22,317 nt of DNA from Wenzhouxiangella sp. (GTDB lineage Bacteria > Pseudomonadota > Gammaproteobacteria > Xanthomonadales > Wenzhouxiangellaceae), in contig SKKM01000219.1 of assembly GCA_007121485.1 (NCBI GenBank), positions 1 to 22,317 of the forward strand. The letters are read 5' to 3'. Made by a program: the position numbers and the translations under genes. Under the pieces are notes generated by a model. The model was not told the origin of the DNA. It saw only the letters and a list, made by a program, of their open reading frames with translations, and ran no database searches. Within the stretch, counting starts at the first letter, position 1; each line of letters starts with the position of its first letter. Shown here piece by piece: positions 11,309 through 18,700 of this stretch.

Positions 11309-12976
11309 TCAGCGGTCTGCGGCATTCTCCGGCAGATCACCGATCCTTCGCTTCAGCGCGGCCAGTCTTGCCGCATCCCATCCCGGCGGCTCGATCAGCG
11401 CATACCAGGACTGCATGTAGTGCTCGGTCGCGAAAGAATGCCCGTGGCCGACCGGAGCGGTTTCGGCGGCGGCGATGTCCACGGCCAGCTGCAGGAAGGT
11501 CACGATGGGATACCAGCGAAGCTGTGGCGAAACGTCCGGCCCTCGCTCGCCGCGCATCCAGGCCGGCTCGCGGAACAGGGCTTCGGGTCGAAAGAAACTG
11601 ATGGGGTCACTCGCATATTGCAGGTAGACGATGCGGAACGGGCCCCAAGGTCCGTCGAAGTCGGTCAGGTCGCCGTCCTGGTTGGCGAAGCGAATCACTG
11701 AGCCATCGCGGAAGCGCGGTAGCCAGGCCGGGGTGCCGGGGTTGCGATTCGCACTGACCCAGCGCCAGGTTTGCGAGCGAAAAGGCGGGCCGCTCCACAG
11801 CGCGCCGTCAATGGGATCTCCCACCAGATCCCACACATCAGCCGAGCGCTCCGAATTCAGGGCGCCGAGACTGAGACCGAACAGGTACAGACGCGGCCGG
11901 GCTTGGGCCGGCAAGCTGCGCCAGTGACGGTACACCAGCGTGAACAGTTCGCGCGCCGTTTCCTGCCCCATCTCTTCCTGGGCCAGCAGCGACAGCCAGC
12001 TGGGCAGGTAGGAATACTGCACGGCGACGCTGGCCACATTGCCGCCAACCAGGTGCTCGAGACTGAGAAGCCCGCCAGGATCGACCCAGCCCGTGCCGGT
12101 CGGGGTGATGACCACCAGATAGTCGCGATTGAAGGCGCCGACCCGCAGCATCTCGTCCAGCGCCAGCTGCGCCCGCTCTTCTATGGTTTCCGCCGAGTTG
12201 AGCCCGACGTAGACCCGCAACGGCTTGCGTATCCCAACCGGACTCAGCGCTTCGAGGTCTTCGATGGAGGCGGCGCCTGCGACGAAGCGCCGGCCCTGGC
12301 GGCCAAGACCGTTCCAGTCGAGCAGGGAGTGCGCCGAGCCCGTGTCCAGTGGATGACTGGGCGGCGCCAGCTCGTCCTCGATCAACAGATCCAGCTGCTT
12401 GAACGAAACGTCGAAACTGTTCAGAACTGCCCTGGCCAGCACACCAGAGGCCAGGCTCCAGAACAGCATCGCCGTGACCACGATGCCGACCACGAGTGCA
12501 ACCCGACCGGGCACCCAGCGGTCCGCGGTGCGTGACACGGTCCGTTTGATCAGGCGCAGCAGCCGCGCCAGGCCCAGCAGCAGCACGAATACCAGTACGG
12601 CGATCAGGCCGACGGAAAAAGGACGAGCCGTCTCCACCGGCGGCAGCGCCATCAACTCGCGCACGCTGTTTTGCCACATCGAAGTACGGAACAGGAACCA
12701 GACGGTCACGCCAACGCAAATTGTCCAGGCCACGATCTTGCCAACCCACAGCACGCGCCCCTTGAACTCCGGCAGTTCCATGAATGCCCACAGCCAGTGC
12801 AGGAAGACGCCGACGCCGTAGCCGGCAGAGAACGCCACCCCGGCCAGCAGTGCCTGCATCAGGAACGGGCGCGGTACCAGACTGGGTGACAGCGAAGTGG
12901 CGAACAGTAATGTGCCGACCAGCAGCCCCGTGGTGGACAATGAACGGCGAAACAGCTGCAGGTGCTCGACTCTCAT
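11309..12976 (-). CDS. Membrane-anchored alpha/beta-hydrolase, Abhydrolase_9 family
   Basis: The 555-residue protein has an N-terminal membrane region with about five hydrophobic segments (LLVGTLLFATSLSPSLVPR, AGVAFSAGYGVGVFLHWLW, IVAWTICVGVTVWFLF, GLIAVLVFVLLLGL, VALVVGIVVTAMLFWSLA). A C-terminal hydrolase domain starts around residue 190. This matches the pair Abhydrolase_9_N (PF15420) and Abhydrolase_9 (PF10081). The hydrolase part shows VYVGLNSAETIEERAQLALDEM, LVVITPTGTGWVDPGG, the nucleophile motif FGLSLGA with Ser near 369, and a late GHGHSF segment that may supply the histidine. The substrate is unknown; lipid or ester hydrolysis is plausible. The start is ATG 12976. A decayed relative of the N-terminal domain lies at 14128-14300. 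Confidence 0.83.
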   Translation of the reverse strand: MRVEHLQLFRRSLSTTGLLVGTLLFATSLSPSLVPRPFLMQALLAGVAFSAGYGVGVFLHWLWAFMELPEFKGRVLWVGKIVAWTICVGVTVWFLFRTSMWQNSVRELMALPPVETARPFSVGLIAVLVFVLLLGLARLLRLIKRTVSRTADRWVPGRVALVVGIVVTAMLFWSLASGVLARAVLNSFDVSFKQLDLLIEDELAPPSHPLDTGSAHSLLDWNGLGRQGRRFVAGAASIEDLEALSPVGIRKPLRVYVGLNSAETIEERAQLALDEMLRVGAFNRDYLVVITPTGTGWVDPGGLLSLEHLVGGNVASVAVQYSYLPSWLSLLAQEEMGQETARELFTLVYRHWRSLPAQARPRLYLFGLSLGALNSERSADVWDLVGDPIDGALWSGPPFRSQTWRWVSANRNPGTPAWLPRFRDGSVIRFANQDGDLTDFDGPWGPFRIVYLQYASDPISFFRPEALFREPAWMRGERGPDVSPQLRWYPIVTFLQLAVDIAAAETAPVGHGHSFATEHYMQSWYALIEPPGWDAARLAALKRRIGDLPENAADR

Positions 12977-13403
12977 GCCGACATCTTCTCATGCATCGTG
13001 ACCGTAATAATCAGCGGCTGGTCTCGACCTGACGTAGAAGGGTCTACGCCTTCTGCACCGATTTCCATCCGGCAATCATAAACAATGCCTGGATGCATAC
13101 CCGTATCGTGATCGGAGATGATCGTCGAGGCAGCCTGCTGCCAGACTGGCCGATATCGAAGGACCATGCGCCTTTCAGCCAGGTGCTCACATCGTGGCTC
13201 CAGTCGTGACGGAGACTTGTGGCGGCGGCTTGGGGTGGGGCTTCAGTTGTATAAACAGATAGTTGCCGGATACTCTTGAAGTGCTTTAGACTGCGTGGGC
13301 GGGCTTGGCAGCCGTGGTCCTCGCGGCCATGATCGCTGTTGACATCCGTTGGTGACCGCGGGCTGCCGCCGGTCGAGACAAGGGCTCTTGCAGGGTTTTG
13401 AAT
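12977..13403. other. Intergenic region between divergent Abhydrolase_9 and outer-membrane protein genes
   Basis: This stretch of 427 bases has no convincing gene. It holds two mutually exclusive hairpins at 13033-13054: CGTAGA (13033-13038) with TCTACG (13043-13048), and AGAAGG (13036-13041) with CCTTCT (13049-13054). It also has AT-richer candidate promoter pieces for the rightward gene: TATAAA at 13250-13255, and TTGCCG (13263-13268) with a TTAGAC element 17 bases later. None is strong enough to call a start site. Confidence 0.4.
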
Positions 13404-13967
13404 ATGAACGCCAAATACGGATTGGGCGCGGTGTTGGCTATGGCCATGCTGTGCGCCAGCGGCGCGGCTGTGGCCGATCAGTCCTCGTACCGTTTCATCG
13501 AGGTTGGCTACGCCGATGCAGATTTTGATGTGCCAGGGCTGTCGCGTGAGGATGGGTTCTGGCTCGGGTTCTCCTTCGACCTGACCCCGCGCTTCTATGC
13601 CTCGGGCAGTTACGAGCGTTACTCCTTCCCGTTCGAGGATCTGGAGATATTCAAGTTCATGGTTGGGCACCGAACCGCGCTGACCGGTATGACCGACCTG
13701 AACCTGGAATTGGGCTACAACCGGATCGAAGCCGGCAGTGAGGACATCGATGGTTTGCGCGGCACGATTGGCTTCCGCAGCCGCTTCCATCGCCACTTCG
13801 AACTGCAGGGCTATGCCGGCTACGTGACCGATTTCAGCGCGGGCGACTTCCTGCTCGGAGTGCAGGGCAATATCCCGTTCAACGATCGCCTGGCGGCCAC
13901 GGTGCAGTTCGAAACCTATGAGTTCGATCTGAACATCCGGCGGATCGGCTTGCGGCTGATGTTCTGA
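13404..13967 (+). CDS. Small outer-membrane beta-barrel protein
   Basis: The 187-residue protein begins with a signal peptide (MNAKYGLGAVLAMAMLCASGAAVA, predicted cut before DQ). The rest reads as alternating amphipathic strands with aromatic girdles: YRFIEVGYADA, GFWLGFSFDL, RFYASGSYERYSF, MTDLNLELGYNRI, LRGTIGFRSRF, FELQGYAGYVTDF, AATVQFETYEF and IRRIGLRLMF. That is about eight strands, as in OmpA- or OmpW-sized barrels. It ends with a C-terminal phenylalanine, the usual recognition signal for the BAM complex. I do not recognise a specific family member. The start is ATG 13404, with AGGG at 13392-13395 as ribosome binding site; a TTG two codons earlier is less likely. A strong stem-loop follows the gene. 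Function (porin-like, structural or surface sensing) cannot be read. Confidence 0.75.
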   Translation: MNAKYGLGAVLAMAMLCASGAAVADQSSYRFIEVGYADADFDVPGLSREDGFWLGFSFDLTPRFYASGSYERYSFPFEDLEIFKFMVGHRTALTGMTDLNLELGYNRIEAGSEDIDGLRGTIGFRSRFHRHFELQGYAGYVTDFSAGDFLLGVQGNIPFNDRLAATVQFETYEFDLNIRRIGLRLMF

Positions 13968-14016
13968 TCCGATGGTCTCCGGCGCCAGGGGGAGCGCCCG
14001 GGGTCTCAATGCGTCG

Positions 14017-14050
14017 GGGTCCGCCTGCACTCGTTGATGCAGGCGGGCCT
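14017..14050 (+). terminator. Strong stem-loop downstream of the outer-membrane protein gene
   Basis: CCGCCTGCA (14021-14029) pairs perfectly with TGCAGGCGG (14038-14046) over an 8-base loop, and flanking GGGT/GCCT bases extend it with wobbles to about 13 bp. It lies 50 bases after the stop. No long T run follows, so it may stabilise the mRNA 3' end or work with Rho. Confidence 0.5.
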
Positions 14051-14127
14051 GTTGGTGATGGCCTGCCTGCCGGCACGGCAGCGCCAACGGATGGCAGTCT
14101 AGGCTCAGGCCCGCGCAGGCGCGAGGC

Positions 14128-14300
14128 GCTGTTCTGTCAAATCGAGGCGCGCACCGGGAAGACGATCGGGATCCCCGAGCAAAGCAGCCAGGCCGCGATT
14201 CTTCCGAATTTCGGCAAACGGCCGCGAAGCCCCGGCAGTTCCATGAAGTGCCGCAGCCGGTGCGGAAAACCCCCAGCGCGTAGCGGGCCGCAGAAGGTGG
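14128..14300 (-). pseudogene. Degenerate fragment of an Abhydrolase_9 N-terminal membrane domain
   Basis: Read on the minus strand, this stretch encodes FPHRLRHFMELPGLRGRLP, then KFGRIAAWLLCSGIPIVFPV, then RASI, a stop, and QNS. This parallels FLHWLWAFMELPEFKGRVL, WVGKIVAWTICVGVTVWFLF, and RTSMWQNS of the intact neighbour gene (roughly 12660-12830), aligned without gaps. The stop TGA (14137-14139) replaces the tryptophan codon of the intact copy. Upstream, the similarity (ARYALGVF against AGYGVGVF) continues only in another frame, so a frameshift lies at the homopolymer run at 14266-14274. Both copies share DNA-level identity, including CCGGCAGTTCCATGAA. It is a remnant of a second, diverged member of the family, in the same orientation, ending just past the GH16 stop codon. 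The rest of the gene is not visible in the window. Confidence 0.8.
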
Positions 14301-14307
14301 CCGGCCG

Positions 14308-15642
14308 TTACTGTGGGAAAGAGTCGGGCGCCGGCACGTTGAACAGTTTCTCGATCGGCAGATTCTCGATGGCGCTATGGCCCCAGACAGTGGCGGTGAA
14401 GTCCGACGGGGTGTAGCTGAAAGTGCCGTTGTTACGGTCCTCGAACTCGAAAACCGCGACGCCTCCGTTCTCCCGGACGACGCTGTCCGGGTCGAATTCG
14501 CCGTACACCATGCCGACCGGCGAGACGAACTCGATGGTGACCCGGTTACCCTCGGGGACGCCGTTGCCCATCATGAAAATGGGGTTCCCGTTGTCATCGT
14601 AGGTGTACCAGTAAGCAACGCCCATGGGAGTTCCGTCCGGCAGCTGTCCAAACGCCAGGGCAAAGCCGTGGCCGTCCTGCAGGGGCTGGTACCAGGATCC
14701 CGAGTGGGCCGGGCCAATGTCCGGCACTCCGTTCTCCAGGCTGCTGCCGCTGAGCTGGGTATGGCCGTTGTCGTAGATCCGCACGTAGTCGACCTTCATC
14801 TCGGCCGGCAGCGGCGCGGTGATCTGGGCCTGGTTGAAGATGTTGGGGTAGGTGCCGCCCACGGCCACGTTGAGGATGATGAAGTGGGGTTGATGGAGTT
14901 CCTGGCAGTCGGTGCAACTGCCCGGCCTGATGTCCATGGCCCAGATCTCTCTGCCGTTGAGATAGGTAGTGATCCGCTCCGGTGTCCAGTCCATGCTGAA
15001 GAGCTGGTATTCGCCGTGCAGATCGGCCGGCTCGGTCAGCCCCGGGCTGTAGGTGCGGGCAAAGAAAGCATGCCGGCCCTGATTCTGCCAGTGCGCGGCC
15101 GAACTCACCCAGCGATTGACGCGGCCGTCGCGAATCGCGTCGCGCCAGCCCATTTCCATGATGTCGATTTCGCCGCAGGCGGGCCAGCCGACCGTGGAAA
15201 AATTGTTTCCCAGCGTCCAGAAGGCTGGCCACAGTCCGTCGCTCAGGTCAGGCATCTTGATGCGGGCTTCGATGTAGCCGTACTGGAACATCAGCTTGTC
15301 CTGGGTGCGCAGCCTGGCCGAGGTGAAACCGGTCCGGGTCGCGCCAACCCGGGTCTCGCGTACGGTGATGACCAGGTTGCCATCCTCGATCCGGGCGTTG
15401 TCGATGTTGTCGGTGTACTGCTGCAGCTCCCAGTTGCCCCAGCCGTTGGAGCCCGTGCCAATGTCGTAAGACCACACCTCGCTGTTGGGCCGCGTCCCCG
15501 AGTCGAATTCGTCGCTCCACAGCAATTGGCCGCTGGCGTGTTGAGCACTGGTCGGTCCGGACAGAGCCAGAAGCAGAAGGCCGGATCCAGCCAGCACGGC
15601 ACGGATCGGCAGCAAGGCCCGCGGCATGTGTCGTGGTTTCAT
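14308..15642 (-). CDS. Secreted GH16 family beta-glucanase with C-terminal accessory domain
   Basis: The 444-residue protein has a signal peptide ending around residues 31-33 (TSA) and is exported. Residues about 40-290 form a GH16 beta-jelly-roll domain: LLWSDEFDSG, WGNWELQQYTD, FQYGYIEARIKMP, LWPAFWTLGNN, and the catalytic signature GEIDIMEM. In that motif E158 is the nucleophile, D160 the helper and E163 the acid/base. The WELQQYT and HFIILNVAVGG blocks are typical of laminarinase-like beta-1,3-glucanases, so that is the likely activity; other GH16 glucanases cannot be excluded. Residues about 310-435 form a separate domain (SGSWYQPLQDGHGFAL, GVAYWYTYDDNGNPIFM, FEFEDRNNGTFSY). I choose ATG 15642, where GGAG sits 9 bases upstream and the signal peptide follows directly; the frame also stays open to 15705. 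A LacI-type operator candidate lies upstream. Confidence 0.87.
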   Translation of the reverse strand: MKPRHMPRALLPIRAVLAGSGLLLLALSGPTSAQHASGQLLWSDEFDSGTRPNSEVWSYDIGTGSNGWGNWELQQYTDNIDNARIEDGNLVITVRETRVGATRTGFTSARLRTQDKLMFQYGYIEARIKMPDLSDGLWPAFWTLGNNFSTVGWPACGEIDIMEMGWRDAIRDGRVNRWVSSAAHWQNQGRHAFFARTYSPGLTEPADLHGEYQLFSMDWTPERITTYLNGREIWAMDIRPGSCTDCQELHQPHFIILNVAVGGTYPNIFNQAQITAPLPAEMKVDYVRIYDNGHTQLSGSSLENGVPDIGPAHSGSWYQPLQDGHGFALAFGQLPDGTPMGVAYWYTYDDNGNPIFMMGNGVPEGNRVTIEFVSPVGMVYGEFDPDSVVRENGGVAVFEFEDRNNGTFSYTPSDFTATVWGHSAIENLPIEKLFNVPAPDSFPQ

Positions 15643-15665
15643 GAGGGCACGCTCCGAGGCAGAAA

Positions 15666-15679
15666 TGACAGCGCTTACC
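15666..15679. promoter_or_regulatory. Candidate LacI-family operator upstream of the GH16 gene
   Basis: TGACAGCGCTTACC matches the LacI-family pattern TG-N2-A-N-CG-N-T-N2-CA at all key positions but the last, around a perfect AGCGCT core (15670-15675). It lies 24 to 37 bases before the GH16 start codon, where a repressor could block transcription or initiation. Sugar-use genes are often under such regulators; no regulator gene is in the window. Confidence 0.45.
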
Positions 15680-15698
15680 ATAGCACCCGGCATGGTGC

Positions 15699-15713
15699 CC
15701 GGCAAGCTGCCGG
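15699..15713 (-). terminator. Short hairpin after dnaE2
   Basis: CCGGCA and TGCCGG form a 6-bp stem with a 3-base loop, about 24 bases past the dnaE2 stop on the minus strand. No T run follows, so termination there is only a possibility. Confidence 0.25.
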
Positions 15714-15736
15714 AATCAGGCCTTCAGGGTCCGCAG

Positions 15737-18700
15737 TCAGCAGAAATCACGCGAGTCGGTCCGCAGCTCGGCCAGGCGGTGGTCCTCGCTGTGCAGGCTC
15801 CTGGCGATCAGGTGCTGGCTGCCCTGGGCGTTCTGCAGAGTGCCGACCACGCGCAGCAACTGCCCCTGCAGGACTTCCTTGCGATAGCGCTCGATCAATT
15901 TGGGCCAGACGATGACGTTGATGATGCCGGTCTCGTCTTCCAGCGACAGGAAGATTACGCCCGAGGCCGTGCCCGGACGCTGGCGGTGGGTGACCAGGCC
16001 GCAGGCCTCGACCGGCGTGCCGTCGGCGGTTTCGCGCAAGGTCCGTGCCGTGCGCACGCGTTTGCTCAAGGCCCGGCGCAGCAGCGCGGCCGGATGGTGA
16101 TCCAGGCTCAGGCCCGTGCTGGCGTAATCATCGAGCAGTTCGCTGAGCGCGTCCGGCGGCGCCATGGGCGTGCGGGCCTCGGAGATCGGCGCGGAGTCGA
16201 GCAGATCGCCCTGGCGCTGCACCGCCAGCGCCTCCCAGCGTGCCCGCCGCCGATGCCCGGCCAGGCCTTTCAGCGCCCCGGCCTCGGCCAGCGCCTTCAG
16301 TTGCCCCCGATCCAGCCGCGCCCGCACGGCCAGGTCCTGGACATCGCGCAAAGGGCGCTCGGCCCGCGCCGCCACGATGCGCTCGGCACTTTCGACCTGC
16401 AAACCCTTGACCATCCGCAACCCCAACCGGATCGCCAAGTCGGCAGGACGCGGAATACCCTCGGAGCCGTCACGTAGGTCTGCCCTACGCGGCCGACGGC
16501 CAAACCCCGGCGCCGGCACCGAACCACCCTGATCCCTGACCCCTGATCCCTGACCCCTCATTACGCTGCCTTGATCAGGCTCCGGACGCCGGCCGTGGAA
16601 GGCCGACCCACGGTTCGGATCACCCCCATCTTCCAGTCCACAGTCCCACCTGCTGAACCGGACATCCACCGGCCGCACCTTGACCCCATGCCGGCGCACA
16701 TCGTTGATGATCTGGGCCGGGGCATAGAAGCCCATGGGCTGGCTGTTGAGCAGGCCGCAGGTGAAGGCGGCCGGGTGATGGCACTTCAGCCAGGCCGAAA
16801 AGTAAGTCAGCAGGGCGAAGCTGGCGGCGTGAGATTCCGGAAAGCCATAGTCGCCGAAACCCTTGATCTGGCTGTAAATCCTTTCGGTAAATTCCAGCGT
16901 GTAGCCGCGTGCGAGCATGCCCTCGACCAGCTGTTCGCGGAACGGCTCCAGGCCCCTGCGGCGCTTCCAGGCCGCCATGGCCCGGCGCAGCTGGTCGGCC
17001 TGGCCCGGCGTGAAGCCGGCCGCGGTCATGGCAATCTGCATCACCTGCTCCTGGAAAATCGGCACGCCCAGGGTGCGCTCCAGTACGCCTTTCAACTCCG
17101 GGCTGGGGTAGCGCACCTCGGCCGGGTTGTCGCGCCGGGCGAGATACGGGTGCACCATCTCGCCCTGGATCGGCCCGGGGCGCACGATCGCCACCTCGAC
17201 CACCAGGTCGTAGAAACAGCGGGGTTTGAGCCGCGGCAGCATGGCCATCTGCGCGCGCGACTCGACCTGGAACACGCCGACCGCATCGCCGCGGCAGAGC
17301 ATGGCGTAGGTGGCGGGGTCCTCGCGCGGAATTTCGGCGAGGGAGCGGGGGCGTGGCGAGGGACCAGGGACCAGGGACCAGGGACCAGAACCGTAGGTCG
17401 GCCCTCCGTGGCCGACGTCCGGAGCCGGTTCCTGGCACCGCCCGTCGGGGATGGAACCCCGATCTACGGAATCGAAACCTTCGCCAATGCACCCTGACCC
17501 CTGACCCCTAGCCCCTGAACCCTCACCAAGTCCGGCATCTGGTCCCTGGTCCCTGGTCCCTGGTCCCTCACCAATCAAAGCCAAAGTCTTCCGAATCACC
17601 GTCAATATCCCCAAAGCCAGGCAGTCGACCTTGAGCAACCCCAGGGTCTCGAGGTCGTCCTTGTCCCACTGGATGATGGTGCGGCTGTCCATGGCGGCGT
17701 TTTCCACCGGCACCAGGTGGTGCAGGGGGGCATCGGAAATGACCATGCCGCCGACATGCTGGGACAGGTGGCGGGGCAGGCCGATGAGTTCGCCGGTCAG
17801 CCGCATCAGCTGACGGGTGACCGGGGCTTCGGGATCGAAACCACATTTCGTCAGGCGTTCCGGCCAGGTTTCGGGCTGGTCCCACCAGGCCAGCGAGGCG
17901 GTCAGGCGGTTCAGGCGCTCCGGCTCTAGCCCTAAGGCGCGGCCGACGTCCTTGAGCGCGCTCTTGGGCCGGTAGCTGATCACGGTGGCGGCCAGGGCGG
18001 CGCGCTCACGGCCGTACTTGTCGTAGATGTACTGCAGCACCTCCTCGCGCCGCTCGTGCTCGAAATCCACGTCGATATCGGGCGGCTCGTTGCGCTCCTT
18101 GGAGATGAAGCGCTCGAACAGCAGCTGCTGCTTCGAGGGGTCGACTTCGGTAACGCCGAGGCAGTAACAGACCGCCGAGTTAGCCGCCGAGCCGCGCCCT
18201 TGGCACAGGATGCCGCGCGAGCGGGCGAAGCGGACCACATCGTGCACGGTCAGGAAAAAGGCCTCGACGCCCATCTCCTCGATCAGCTTCAGCTCATGGG
18301 CGACCTGCTGGCGCACCCGGTCCGGCGCCTGCTCGCCGTAGCGTTCGCGCAGGCCGGCCAGGGTCAGGCGGCGCAGGTGCTGGGCCGGGGTGAGCGGTTT
18401 CGGCGCCAGTTCGCGCGGATAGCGGTAGTCGAGTTCGTCCAGCGAGAAGCGGCATGCCTCGGCCACGCGCGCGGTCTCGGCCAGCCACTCGGGCGGATAC
18501 AGGCGGGCCAGGGTGGAGACGGGGCGCAGGTGGCGCTCGCCGTTGGCGGCCAGGCTCAGGCCGCATTCGGACAGCGGCTTGTGCTCGTGCAGGGCGGTCA
18601 AGACATCGAGCAGCGCTCGCTGCTCGCGCACATCCATGCGCACATCGCCGCAGGCCAGGCAAGGCAGACCGTGGCGGCGGGCGAAGCGGTCCAGCTCGCC

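Larger units (their letters stand above)
17358..17569. mobile_element. Composite repeat insertion bounded by a perfect 32-bp inverted repeat (inside dnaE2)
   Basis: The 32 bases at 17358-17389 recur exactly, inverted, at 17538-17569. Between them lie an inverted pair of REP-like stem-loops and a second heptamer array. The 212-base block encodes about 70 residues of Gly/Pro/Asp-rich sequence in dnaE2, between a KTLALIGE segment and IPREDPATYAM, where related polymerases should have a short linker. No transposase is present, so this is a passive or RAYT-mobilised repeat cluster and not an insertion sequence. The exact insertion ends are uncertain. Confidence 0.65.

Noticed and set aside
13030..13056. 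T-arm-like hairpin with a 7-base loop, suggesting a tRNA remnant on the minus strand
   Set aside because: The loop lacks TTCRA, no matching acceptor 5' strand or anticodon arm is visible upstream, and an alternative stem explains the bases.
12973..13167. 64-codon minus-strand frame whose stop overlaps the Abhydrolase_9 ATG (ATGA)
   Set aside because: Codon third positions are much less GC-rich than in neighbouring genes, no family is recognisable, and it spans the hairpins. The overlap could be chance.
13044..14087. 347-residue minus-strand frame opposite the outer-membrane protein gene
   Set aside because: The composition (His/Gln/Ala/Arg-rich) is that of an antisense shadow, and the plus-strand gene has a signal peptide, a ribosome binding site and a beta-barrel pattern.
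16474..17569. CRISPR array in the repeat-rich part of dnaE2
   Set aside because: The repeats are contiguous 7-base units and inverted hairpins with no regular unique spacers, and there are no cas genes nearby.
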